From Aphelenchoides besseyi (taxonomy: Eukaryota; Nematoda; Chromadorea; Rhabditida; Aphelenchoididae), in contig JAMPIQ010000001.1 in NCBI GenBank assembly GCA_024699855.1, forward strand, positions 9,858,001-9,922,000: a DNA stretch of 64,000 bases, in the 5' to 3' direction. This document shows, one piece after another, positions 48,931-63,392 of this stretch. The position numbers and the translations under genes were made by a program. The notes beneath the pieces are model-generated. The model did not search any database. It was not told where the DNA came from and saw only the letters and a list, made by a program, of their open reading frames with translations. Numbering within the stretch: position 1 is the first letter of the stretch; each line of letters begins with the position of its first letter.

Positions 48931-51900
48931 TTCAATTACTCCACAAACTGTTCGACGATCCAAAACCGACCCTCGCGAGAAATGAGCGTTGCAAATGAAC
49001 GAAAGTTGATTGCATTTAATGGACGTTGACACAAACGAGCATCCTCTGGTACTTTCATTGCAGTTGTTTTTGTGTTGTTGCCCTCACTTGCTTCTAACAC
49101 AAAAGAGCGGCCTACTCGTGAGTTGAAGCGAAAGACCGTGAAGGTTGTAACTGCATTCTCCTTGAAATGAGGGGCTTGAAGTTACGGCGATCGATGTGGT
49201 CGAGAAAAACAATTTGCGTTCGCTTTTGCGCGTTGAAGCGAAAAGCGGCAACGCGCGAAACGCGAAGAAGCGGAAGGAAACGTGCGAAACGGATTCTCGA
49301 CTCAATTTCGACTCCAAAACAACAACCAGAAGGTTAATTCGCCATTTGACGTTCGACGGTTGACGCGATTTTCGTGTGCCGATTGAGTGTCCATATGGTG
49401 CGTGTTTGTTGGCTTCTAATTTCAGCTCAACGTCCGGAAATTTACGCGCAACGTCAAATTCTGCGCAGCCAAATTGCTCGGGAGTTTGGGAACCGAAACG
49501 GCGCGCAGTTGTGAGGATTGATGGCTTCGGCACGCGTCGAAATTGGTGGGAAATGAGTCGAGAAAAGAAAATTAAAATCGGAAGTGTCCGCACGTTCAAA
49601 CCGAAGGCGCGCAAACAACTTCGGTCACGAACTGACCGATGGCTGCTTGGAAGCTGTTTACCGTCGGCTTCAATTCTTCTTCACAGTGATCGGATCGTGG
49701 TCTTTGGCTTTTTTCTGGAAGATTTGAAGTGTTTTCTTTCCGGAAGACCTCGATTTCCATAAACAGGAATTCAATTTGCGTTCGTGTGTTTAACTTTCGG
49801 TCTGAAAATTGACCGAATGCTTGTAAATATTTCGCTTTCCAACTCAGAGTTTACTCCACACCTTTTATCAGTCGTCTAGAACCGTAGGGTTGTGCAGAAC
49901 TCGGGTTTTGAAGTCCACTTTCTGTGTCCAAATTTGTAATCGTGATTGTAGTCACGCCATTTGCTAATCAAAACAAAAGTTGCCATGAGCTCTTTTAGGC
50001 CAAAAGCTCGTGACTATACGATTCAAACTTGAGGTCCACGCTTCTACATGACGGGAATTCGGTTGCAATTTGAGCGCAACATTTGGGTTTACCGGTGAGA
50101 TTGCAACTCTCTATCGCGCTTCTATTAGCCAACTAAAATGACCGCGACATCCGAAATGTCGGCAATTGCGCAACCGAACACTCGACAACCGAAGTCGGCG
50201 GCACTTGCGATTAGTCCGAAGAATCAAAGCCAAACGCCGCGTTCTTATTACTCGAGAATACACGCATTCAATCCGAGTGGTTTGTTTCTGTAACATTTTG
50301 AGCAGTTTGCTTTGAGGCATTTCGGACAATCGATTTGAATTTTTGACTTTGAAATTGGATCCCTGTCTACAGCAAGTTCCTCGAAGACTCCAAGATGTTC
50401 TTCTTTGCTCAAAGTTCTCTGCTCGAAACCGAATTTCACATCGTTTTCGTCGTTTCATCTACGGCAAATTTTCTCACGCGCGAACCGTCCGATCGCTTTC
50501 ACTCGGCAATGAAACCGAATTTCGGGTTCGAATGTCTGTTAGCGAATGGTGAAGTCACGGGTGAAAGTGAACAAACAGAAGCACTTTGTTTCTATCGATT
50601 CAACCGAAAATCTTTCATTAACCTCCGTCGATTCTGTGGTGCTTAGCACTCGCCGAGCTTTCCGTCATCAACGACTCTCATTACCGGAAGTTGACTATTC
50701 GAACTGCGCGGCTCGTGATTACACGACGAGAAGCGAAACGGAAGGAAATGTCGAGTGGACAGTCGTGTGTTTGCAAAAACTTTTAACTTTCAGTTTCAAA
50801 CATTTTAATTTCTAGCCTTCCAGTTATCCCATTCGCTCACCACAACCCGGACCTTAAGTTGGTTGCTCGCAAATCATCTGTCGGCATTCCATTTAATTTT
50901 TGGAGTGGGTTACTTTGCAGGCGTCTCCTTGAATTATTCATAAGCTTCTAGGTCCTAATTTCAAACTCATGTTTTGACTTTTCACGAAATTTGCGCTCAA
51001 ATTCATCGCCCGGTCATTCGGGAAAAGAAATCTTTTTGTCTCGACGCCAATTCGGAATTCTCAGCACATCCTTTGGCTTCTTTGTCGTTTGCCGTTGACC
51101 ACCTGGTTGGCAGCAGACGAACAAAAGAATTCGAAATAAGAAGTCGAATTTCAATCGACCTGAGATTCTGTTTCGTAGCTTCGGAGATGTTTTGTTTTGT
51201 TCTATGATTCCGACAACTGAAACTTGTTTTCTCAGTCCAACAGGATACACAGCGAACTGTCAATTAAGAGAAGGGCGTAGAAAAAACTACCGACAAAACC
51301 TTACGGACACAAATTCGGGCCGGTAATTATGATTCTCGTCCAGATGTCCTGTTGTTTGGCCGAGAGTTTATGGTCGAAGACGAGCGGTAATTCGTTTAGA
51401 GGGTTTTTGTTCTTTCCGATTGTTGGCGCTAATTTTCGATCTCGCGGCCTTTTCACTTCAGAATAAACGACGAGGATTTGTGTCAATCAGCCTTTCCGAG
51501 GCCAAAACTGAACGCGTCATTTTCAGTTAATTTTTGCCATTGCATCTGAATTCGTTAATTAAAAGACTGTGAGATTAGGAGCCGTTTTTTCACCCACGTT
51601 CTCTCGACTTCCGTTCCCATGAGAATTCTGCGGATGGTCGTGCAGTTGAGCATAAAAACTGTGTAGAGGAAAAGATCAAAGAATTGAGATTAGGAACCAA
51701 AAAGATGTCTTGGGCAAAGTGGATACGTTTCCTAAGGTCAGGCGCTGAAAAGCCCAAGTGTAATTTCCTGCCATTTATGTCCAACTAATGACCATAATTC
51801 TACTGAATGGCCGAAGCCACTTGTTGCATTTCGCGCCTCTTCTCGTGGGTCAAGTACGTAGTTTCCGGGTGTTTGAGTAAACACTTGAGTTACGGGTTGA

Positions 51901-53835
51901 GTCGAAACTAACGGGTTAAAACAAAAACAAATCGGAAATCCTTATTCAATGGTCATGAAATTCAAATCAGCTTCCGATTGTTTTCACGTTACTGAAAACT
52001 TCCTCTTCAATGTTTTTGGTTGTATCATCTCCTTGACATTTGCAATTTATCTTTTCGTCTCGTTGCTCTAGCGGTCCTAAGTGTCTAAATTTCGCTCTGA
52101 ATTGTTGGCGTTCATTCGACCGTAAACGTCGTTCCAATTTGTTTTCATCTCGTCAAATGAAACGCGAACACAATCGGTCCAATTTCGTCGATACGACTTT
52201 CGGTTCCGAATTGTAGATACGAAGCTTAAACGATACGATTTTTGACCAAGGAAGTTAGATGACGGCGAAGTACTCAACAACTCCGTCTTCTGTGGTTGAC
52301 AGTTCTCGTCCGCTGAAACACTTCATAAGCGGAAGTTTTTGTGTTAGTAACCTCAAATTTAGTCAGCTTTACGTTCTTCGTATTCATAAGTTTATCAGTT
52401 TGTTTGATGTTCGGTTTCCCAATTCTTTTGACTTTGAATAGAAGTCAGAAATTGAATTACCAAACTGCATCGTCTGTTTCTCTTTGTGACCTTTTCATGA
52501 AGTCGTAATGTCGTGCACGTTTCTCATTACTCGTAAACCCCTCGAATACGCAGCAAAGTTTGGGTTCTTTGTGATGAAGTTACAAGTTCATGCTCCAAGT
52601 TACGAACTTCTTTCCATCGAATTTGCTGATTAAAACGTCAGCCAACTTGTTTACAAACAACTTTACGAAGCAACCGACTTGATTCCGCTGAGTGTCATGA
52701 TCTTCGAGAGAATCACAAAAAAGTGCCATAAACATCATTGAGCCGTGGCTTCTCGTGTTCATTTCGAATTCGCATAAAACTCGGAATGTCACATTCATCA
52801 ATTCCAACTTGTGTTTATAACCCTTGAAACGAACACTCCCAACGGAATCGACCTACGCGTTTAATCCAATGGTACAAAAGACGATTTCTCGCTTCTTAAC
52901 TTACATCTTTCGTTTTTTAGTTTCCGCCAATCAAAAGTCAACAACGACCATTGACATTTTTATCGTTTTCGAAGATGCCTACAACTTCTCGTTCCTTGTT
53001 ATCTTTATTTGGAGTTACAGTGAACAAAAATGAGGCGCGAAATTTACCACTTCTGTCTTCTCGTTTTGTTGCCGACTGACTACTTGGACGCCCTCGCTTT
53101 TCGAGTAGAAGGTGGCGTTGAATTGGCTAATTGTATTAGTTTTAATGGCATCTTGGACGGCTCGATAGTTAGAGTGGCCGTTAGAGCAGCAACAGTCTCG
53201 GCCAACACGATTATGAGCACCGCTGGCGATTATGTCGGTCATTTGAGTTGTGAGCAAGTTCGATGTTCAATTCCCGACTTCGTTTCCGAAACATTTCAAA
53301 TTCTGCAAGTTTTTGTAAACTTGTAAATTAGCTGCAATTTCCTTTGTGTTTATTTGGCACTGCCTTTTGACGGATTATTAAAATTTGCATGCCTGATGGA
53401 TTTCGCTGTGTGGTCGAGTGCCGTGAGTCGGAGATTGAGCTTATTAGTCAATGGAAGGGCGCGTTTTATAAGTTGGTCGAAAGCAAAGGAGCTACGTGAA
53501 ACCGTGCTCTTATGAATTCCAGATGTCAGAAACACTTTTGTACGTCATTTGCTTCGAAGTAGAAACGATATTCGAACATTTACGTTCGATGAACAAAGAT
53601 TCACGACTCCGCTCGATTCCGAATTCAATTTTGAGCGACGGCATCAACAGCGGAAAGCAAACAAAGAAAAGACGTCTGAACTCTTTTACTTCCCGGTTCT
53701 TTCCATTAGGTCATTGGCTCATAACTCCCTCGTTGATAATGACGCGTTGTTGTATCGTTAAGTTGGTTAATCGAAGTTTTTAGTCGCTTCAAACACGTTG
53801 GTTATTGTTCAATGGCTGTTGTTTTCGACATATGA
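48931..53835. other. 4.9-kb gene-poor block
   Basis: No splice-supported exon set was found on either strand. Many short ORFs overlap in both directions. One 98-codon ORF at 53030-53326 begins with a hydrophobic stretch but is mirrored by an antisense ORF and has no other support. Probably 5' and regulatory sequence of the thrombospondin-repeat gene, or an undetected non-coding locus. Confidence 0.45.
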
Positions 53836-56079
53836 ATGCGATCGCTGGTGGTTTTCGTTCTTTTTGTTTTGGCTTATTTGCCAATTGCTAAATCTCTGAC
53901 AACTTCTACCGTGCAGTCGACAACAACCGAAGAACTCAAAGATTCTCCACGACGACCGCCGACTGATGCGACTTCAACGGAGAAATCTGTTACGACAACG
54001 CAAACGAAAAAGCAGCCGAGTTTGAACTTCGCTGTGGAGCCTCAACTATTTCAACCGTTACGTCTTCGATTAGATGGTTTTGATACGAGAAAAAGAAGGG
54101 AATCGGTTCTTTATCTCGAGCTTCAAACTCGTGCTCTCGATGTTCTACCGGGTCATGAAGAAACGGATTGGCATCCAATTGCAACAAAATCTGTGGATTT
54201 GCGACATGCTCCCGTTGAAGATGAATTGATTTTCGGTTGCGAATGGATTACGGCAACTGGTTTGTATCGAGTTCAAACGGTTGTTAATGTAAGCTTTCCT
54301 TGATTTCAATTGTTGATATTTTCGATTCAGTACGAGAATCATACGTTGGTAACGCCGGTAGTTCGATTGGAACGACAGACTTCGACTGTCGATCAGGAAA
54401 CTCCAAAACTGCGGCTACGAGATGACAGCGTTTTTCCTCAATGTAATCACGACTTCGATTTGGCGTGGCAGCTTCCGAACTGCACAATAGCCAGACAATC
54501 TGACGAGTTCAGAGTTCGCGTTTCGGCAATTCAACCCGATGGGATGGAGCTTTACATGGGCGAGTTTCGAGCGACTCCTGATCCACCACGTGCGGTCGGA
54601 ATTCCGTGCGCTCAATTTGATATCATTTACGAACAATTTTGTTTCGAACTGGTTTCCATTCAACCATTCAGTCATCAGTTGGATTTATGGGATCGACGTT
54701 GTGTTAACACTGAGCCTGTTGTTCGAGTTCATGGCGGTTGGACGGATTGGAGTGAATGGTCGAGTTGTTCGAAGTCCTGTGGTCGAGGTCGAAGGAAACG
54801 AAGACGCGAATGCACGAATCCAAAACCAATACGTGGTCGATTCTGTGAAGGTGCAATGGTAGATAGTGAGACATGTAATCCAATGCCATGTTCAGCAAGT
54901 GAGTCAAAAGAATGAGACGAGTTGAGCGCTTGAATCTTAAGATTTTCAACCATCAGTTGTCCAAACTTCTGACTGTGAGTGTGGATGTACTCTGCGTAAA
55001 AATTCGGGATCAATCTTCGCCTCACAATCGATCGTTTGCTCAAACAAAAGTTTAAATTGGATCATCAAAGGTCGATATCTATCGAGATTGCGTTTGGTTT
55101 TTGTGCAGAAATTGGCTGAAGATGAAATTCTAAGAGTAATCAATTCAGAAGGAGAGGTGAGTTGGAACTGATGATAACATTAAGTCTCGTTTCATAGACG
55201 ACTTTTTGGCTTAACGGTCATACGCAACCTTCACCAAGCGTTTTGATTCTGCCGTTGGACACTGACATCACCATCGTCTTGTCATCGACAAACGAAAACT
55301 TGAACGCCAACAAGGATGGAAAACGCGAGAAGACGGGCGTTTACATCGACTACGAGATTATTCCACGTGAGTTTGTTCTTCATTCAAATTTACTGTTCGA
55401 ATTTCAGAACCACAGCCGACAGCCGATGGAACCGAGTACTCGGCATTAATTGGGAGTAAATTTGTGGCTTGTCAAAGTAAAAAATGCCACGCAATGATGA
55501 CAATCCTGTCATTGTTGGTTTGTTTGGCTGCCATCGTGTTTCTGGTTGCTGTTCCCCCATTGGTTTGTTCGTTCGTTACTAGAAGACGAGTTGAAAATAA
55601 AAAGAAGAAAAACTCGCTTTTGACATCAAACCGGTAAGCTGAGATGTTAAAGTCTAAATGATTGTTTTAGTTATGAATCCGAAATGGTTCGTTCTGGAGG
55701 CACCGATTCGACTCAAGTTTCTTCGCACGGTGTTGCTGCATTGTTAAATGGGAAACCACCGATTCCGCCCGATCGTTCGATGACCAATGGACAATCAGTA
55801 GCGAACGGTGGAATTCAACAAACTTACGCAACAGTAGCAAAAAGATCGATTGGAGTACAACGAAGCGCTCAAACTACACCGCGACAACTGCGGTCGACGT
55901 TAGCAACTCCCGCACCAAATGCTTCAATTGCATCAGTCGAGTTGGAATACGACTACTACGAGCCAATAGTTCCGGGATCATTACTTCGACCTTCCTATGA
56001 TATCGACATCGATCACATTATTGCACAAGAGACAACTGGATGGTTAGACGAACCGCAACCAACAATCGATCGGGTTTAA
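53836..56079 (+). CDS. single-pass membrane protein with thrombospondin type-1 repeat (THSD1-like)
   Basis: Exons: 53836-54288, 54331-54898, 54957-55156, 55198-55366, 55408-55633 and 55671-56079, giving 674 aa. Signal peptide MRSLVVFVLFVLAYLPIAKS; a Ser/Thr-rich linker; an unassigned ectodomain; then one TSP1 repeat (WTDWSEWSSCSKSCGRGRRK with the WxxWxxW mannosylation motif and CSxSCGRG). A CUB-like segment with Cys and GSIFASQSIVC follows. The membrane helix is MMTILSLLVCLAAIVFLVAV, then a basic stop-transfer RRRVENKKKKN. The ~170-aa cytoplasmic tail is rich in Tyr, Pro and Ser (ELEYDYYEPI). The order resembles vertebrate THSD1; worm MIG-21-type proteins are an alternative. AATAAA at 56185-56190. 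Confidence 0.8.
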
Positions 56080-56337
56080 TTTCTTCAGCTAGTAGTTTTT
56101 AAAACACTGATGATTTCATTTTACAGCTGCGGGTATCTTTTTTTTGCATTTAAATTCTTTAATCGGTCTCCGACTTTGTTTTTGAATAAACAAACATTTT
56201 AATCACGGGTTTCAATTCGAAGATCTTGTACAGAACTTCTTAATTGCTATAAAGTTTCTAGTAGATTAAGTCTTAATTGGATTGTTTAAAGAGTTTAGAT
56301 CGTTATCTTGCTAAACCGCTAGTAATATGAGCCTAAA

Positions 56338-56784
56338 GATGCAAGGCAATCCAAAATTTCGATTCAACTTCCGACTAAGTTGTGGAAGTTGTTTACTAAC
56401 CTTTTGAGAGGCTATATAACCTGCTAATAAGGCCGATCGGACTCGATTTCTGCTCTCAAACATCCGAAGAAGCGACGGGATGAACACTCTCAGCGACCAC
56501 CTTTTGACTCATCAGTTGCCCTCCACCAACTCAAACGATCTTTTTGCAGCTCAACAAATGTTGTCGAATGCGGAGATGGAGAGAGCGATTGACGAGCAGA
56601 ACCGATCGCTGGAAAGTGTCTTTCTCATCGCTAAAAGGGCAATTGAAAGACTTCACAGCCACTCCAGTCCACTCGTTTGCCGTCTAAATTTGACCCAATT
56701 GAGGTTCGTTAAACGATTCAGCCCTTCAGTGGACAGAATCACAAATTTTGGATCGTTCTGCTTACAAAGAGCGGGACTCATAAA
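56338..56784 (+). repeat. arm B of the 447-bp inverted duplication
   Basis: Same length as arm A (41755-42201) with about eight substitutions and opposite orientation. TATA box at 56413-56419, ORF start at 56480. Homology stops abruptly after the GGGACTCATAAA shared by both ends. Confidence 0.9.
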
Positions 56785-56836
56785 CAAAGAAAGTGGCTAT
56801 TGGCACCACTCAAAACAAATTGCATCATTGAACTAA
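56480..56836 (+). pseudogene. 5' gene fragment, duplicated ORF (copy B)
   Basis: 118 codons, same start MNTLSDHLLTHQLPSTNSND as copy A. After the duplication boundary the reading frame runs on into unique sequence and stops (QIASLN). One Ser-to-Leu change distinguishes it from copy A near residue 94. Either copy may be transcribed, but neither carries the original 3' end. Confidence 0.5.
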
Positions 56837-56976
56837 AACTTTGTTTTCTTTACACCAACTTCTAATAGTCAATAACATAGATCATTAAAAACCTCAGATG
56901 ACCTTAATTTGCATTTGTTCTTAAACTTGGCATTTGAGTTTAATCACACATATTTAACTCCGGTTGTTTCCACGAG

Positions 56977-57623
56977 ATGTTGAACGTCAACTCGGGATCT
57001 CCGATCACTTTCCGTCAACTGACCACATCGGATATGAATGCTGTACAGCAGTAAGTTCACGATCACTATTGACATTTTACTTGGTTTTCAGACTCAGTGA
57101 CTCAATTTTACCAGGACATTATCCACCTTCTACCAAATACTTTCACACTATTCTCAGCCATCAAGAAACGTTTTTTGCTGCTGGTATATTTGTCGATAAT
57201 CGTTTTCTGGCAGCTTTCTTCATAGTGGTACCCGACTATTTTGGACCAAGAAACATGTTTCTTTGCGCAACTCAATTTGAGGATCAATTGTCAACTTTAT
57301 ACGGAAACAAGGTAGTTTGATTAGTTTAATTGGTTTATAATGAACACCAATAGATCGCTTATATTTCGACTTTTGGTGTCGCCAAGAACTTTCAACGTCG
57401 TCAATTTGGTTCTTTTCTCATGACTCAACTGTTGAAATATCTCACAATCAGCTCCGAAGCCAACGCGGTTTACCTTCACGTGCGTACATCAAACGATCCG
57501 GCAATTGCGTTCTATCGACGTCACAACTTCACGATCCGACATTTTGTTCGTCGATATTATCATAACTGCCGATTAAACGAAACTCCTGATGCGTACATTA
57601 TGATCCGTGAGTTGTTTCGTTGA
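56977..57623 (+). CDS. GNAT-family N-acetyltransferase, NAA60/NAA50-like
   Basis: Exons: 56977-57050, 57092-57311 and 57354-57623, giving 187 aa. Starts MLNVNSGSPITFRQLTTSDM, the beta1-alpha1 start of GNAT folds. Motif A reads AYISTFGVAKNFQRRQFGSF and motif B YLHVRTSNDPAIAFYRRHNF, both close to N-terminal acetyltransferases 60 and 50. Protein N-terminal acetylation with acetyl-CoA is expected. The acetyl-CoA loop, normally [QR]xxGxG, is QRRQFG here, so the first Gly is Gln; activity may be altered. No membrane-targeting C-terminal helix is apparent. Convergent with the PRDM14-like gene 163 bp away. Confidence 0.82.
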
Positions 57624-57786
57624 CTTCTTATCGGAATATAAACATGCCAACGATTTCTATTGAACATTGTTATCACTGTTTATCGTCAGTTGAAAGATCT
57701 TGCCTCTAATAATGTTTTTCAGCTCTCAACTTTATTCAATAACCAAAAGCCAATAAGATTAACAGCTTCGGTCTTTGCACGTTTCC

Positions 57787-59704
<1,918 letters not shown>

Positions 59705-62700
59705 TTCTAAAACAAGCAAATGGTTAGTTTAGTGGCAAAAACACGATGTAAATCAGTGAACATTAAAGACATTTGAGTTCTCTGGTCGCGCACTCAATCG
59801 AAACGGCGGTTTTATTTGTGACTTTCTCATTGGTTGTTTTGTTCCATTCACTTGACTCCGCCTTCTCAAGAGTCTAACCGTGACTATTGTAAAATTAGAA
59901 TCCGCCCCACTCGCTCTTCGATTAAAAAGCAACAACTGGGTACTGTAAACGGAATCAAGTATCGAAATGTTTGAAGAGCAAACTGTCATCGGATTCTTTT
60001 GTGCCGACAAACCATGACGCCCAACAGCTACATTTCTTGTTCGAAAGTACGTACTTGAATTTTAATTTTGTTCGAAATTTGCTCTCATCTCATTTGACTG
60101 AAGAGCACCGAAATGTGCGTTCCAAGCAAACAAACGAAAAGCGTTTAATCCAAGATGTTAAGAAGATTGGTTCGATGAAACGATGTTCACCTCCTCAAGT
60201 TCATTGGAAAGAAGTTTGACGTTCAGTACAAAGGTAAGAGTCGTGAATTAGAAGCAGCTAAATTGCGTGTCGAACACCAAAGAAGTTGAATTCTTCGACT
60301 TCGGTGTGAACCAAAAGGACAATTCTTTTGACTATAAAGCACAATCCCGAAGGAAGTTATGAGTTAATCTCGTGTTCATAACCCGCCGAATGACGTGATT
60401 TTGATTTAAATTTGCGTGACGTGAAAAGAAAGTCGGACGGAAAATGACAAATTTCAACGAATTTAAATAAACCTAAGACAATGAACACGCAACTTTCTGA
60501 GTTCTTCCATTCATCGAATGACAAATTCACTTGTTAGCCCTGAGGGAGTTAGAGTTGCTACGAGAAATTGCGGACCGTGCAAAAACAAATTCGCAGCTTC
60601 GTTGTGATTCTGACCAGCGATTTGCGTAATCAACGCGAATACTGGCTACGAAATCGGGTGGAACGACGATTTGTAGCTGCGATAGAGACTGATCGTTGTC
60701 ATTACGCAGAAAAGCCGGGAAATCGCGTAAAACAAAAAGGAGACCAAACGGGTAGTTTATTTTCATACCGGGAATGAGGTCTGAGAAATTTGAAGCTGAG
60801 AATTGTAACCACCGTATACCAACAACAAAACAAACTCGTCCGCTCGGTGTTGCAAGCGCGTGACTAACGGGACGGTAAACGATCGCAAATACGAGCAACC
60901 GGTGGATTGAACATTTACGGAGCAATCAAAGGCAATGGAGTCGAGTAGACACGACGATGTCGAACCGTCAAGTACCCTCTCGGTCTATTGAGCTGCGCGC
61001 TCCGATGTTCGTAACCGGTAAGATGCATAGAACAGAATTCTTGCGATCTTTTCTGACAAGTTTTGAATACAAATTCTTTCGAATTTGAAGAACCTGGTGA
61101 ATACAAATGCCGAAGATCGTAACCCATCTCTTTTCATTCAATTGCGAATGCTGTGCTCATTTCCGTTGATACAATTCGGAGAAGAAGTGTCCACGTCTCG
61201 TGTTCTCGCAATTATCAAATTAAACTCCGCCGCGAAGCAAATAGCCACCGACCGTACAATGCGGTCGTCTAATTAGTTACGCGGGACGTCGTGTCACGCA
61301 ATCGAATTTCCATTTCTGTCCCCAAGTCTCCAGTTCGTGGTCGGTGTCTTCATACGGTCGTTGTCGAGGATTAAATTCGCTTTTCGAAGTCCATTACTTG
61401 GAATTCGACCAGTTCTTTAGATCCGCTAATTGAAGTCGACAGTTCGGGTGTTACGGTATTCGCGCACTCGCGAATCTGTTGGCAATTGGCGACAACGAAC
61501 GTTAATCCAATTACTCGTGAGTTCTCGTCCAATAAAAATTCGATACTGATCTTGTTTTGGCTACACGCGATTTATGTCAACATTGGATTCTTTCTTGGCA
61601 AATGCGCGAGATCGAAGTTTTCCTGAAAATTAGTTTGCCGATTCTGAAGATCTTCTTCTATTGTTTGATCTGAAATCTGCGTCCGGTTATTAGATTGAAG
61701 AGCGCAAGTCTTCGATCTGACCTTATGACTGTGTTTTGTTTAACGGACAGATGACGGGGAGTTTTCGAGTAATTGGGCTCACTTACTAAACCTGCGGTGA
61801 ACCGAAGTATACGCTTCGAATGAGTCGTCCTACTAAACGGTTGTTCTTCGTTAATTTTTGTACAACTGTTTTCCGCAAAGAAGTTCGAAAACGCGCATTG
61901 CGGAGCACTCAATCGAATTGGCCGCATGTACGACTATTGTTATTGTGGCCAATAAGGAGATGGACGCGCAATTCAATGAATGCGATGGAATGGAGAAGCG
62001 CAGTCAAGAGTCTCGATCGTGAAAAGTGCCACGAATGAGGACAAAGAGTGGGATCCCGAACTCATCGGTTGTCCGCACATGTGAAAACCCTAAGAGATAA
62101 GTGCGATGACAAACTTTATACTCGTGAATCAAAACACTTGAAACCGTTCGACCATGCAAATCAAATGAAATCAACTTGTTACTGTCTAAGACAAATATAA
62201 TAACCAAAAAGCAAGTATTGTGGAGCCAGCAATGTCCTTTTTGCATGTTAGTATCCAAAAATAGGCCTTTGAAATATGTTTTGTAATCTTTGGGCTACAC
62301 ACGATTAAATCAACGATCATCTCCGATTTTATTCAAAGTTCTTGTAACAACCAAGAGATCAGAAACTAAATTCTTCATGCAGAAGACTACAAATTTGCTT
62401 TCAAACTGCTGACCATAAGCGTAAAGTGAATTTGTGTTTGACATCTGATTTTACAGTAGTCCAATAAAAATAGATTCTTATGCTTGTAACAAAAACTAGT
62501 TCGCATATTAATACGAAAATTATAGCCGAGTACAATCGAGACAACGTTCTTGTGATTAACACAAAGCAGAGTGAGAGCATTCAATCAACTAAAATGCAAT
62601 GTTACGTTCTTGGTATTGAATTCAACTTCCCGGAGTGAACTTAAGTATACGGTTGATATGCGTTTGTCTGAATTCTCTTCAAAGTACGCGCTGTGACGTT

Positions 62701-63392
62701 CAATTTCCGGTCGCCAATTTCACGAGTGTACGATACCATTATAGTCGATTGCATTTAGTTTTGTACTTACGTAAATTAGCAAACAGTTTTGTCTGGACGC
62801 GTGATTAGTTTCGGAGTCTGCGAACAATATGTAGGGACCTTAAACTTTAAAGTGTTTTTTTAGGTTTCAAGATCACGAGAGAACTTTTAATTAACGTTTT
62901 TGGATTTCAGCTTTGGAGCTTACGTAGAAACAAACAAGAGCTTCTGTTCCTTTCAACCGAATCTTTGCGTGAACTGAACGACAAAACCAAAAAAGTTGCA
63001 TCGTAATAGCATCGATGTTTGTTTCTTTGAAGAAGCTGACTTCCAAATTCCTTGACGAATTTCAATTTAACTTCCAAATCAATCGCACGCTAAGAAGTAA
63101 ACTATCTTTTTATTAGTATTTGGGTTGGGGATGTCATCGGGCTGAGATCTCGAAAACGGTTCGGTAGATTTTGTTGATTTTTGGCTTCAAATGATCAGCG
63201 TGAAGAGTTATTCAAGGCAAACGCAAATTTGCCCATAGAAAAATTCGAATTTTTGAGATACAAAATGGCGGCTTTTTAGCGAGCACGCTTTGAGATGCGA
63301 CTCGCGTTCGATTTAAGCGCTGAGCGAGCGAGCGAGCGAAAGCGTAGGCGAATGTAGCCGAGCGGCATTGCGGTTGATTTGCGGTGCGTTGA
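59705..63392. other. 3.7-kb gene-poor block upstream of the PRDM14-like gene
   Basis: No splice-supported gene. The last ~270 bp (63121-63392) look different: GC skew, TACAAAATGGCGGCTTT at 63261, and a short GAGC microsatellite at 63322-63339, next to the helicase fragment; possibly part of a transposon. Confidence 0.45.

Noticed and set aside
53030..53326. 98-codon ORF with hydrophobic start, possible small secreted protein.
   Set aside because: An antisense ORF covers the same stretch, no intron or homology is seen, and the rest of the block looks non-coding.
55071..55108. Possible 38-nt intron GTCGAT...GTGCAG in the thrombospondin-repeat gene.
   Set aside because: Removing it leads to a stop; the unspliced frame is open and continuous.
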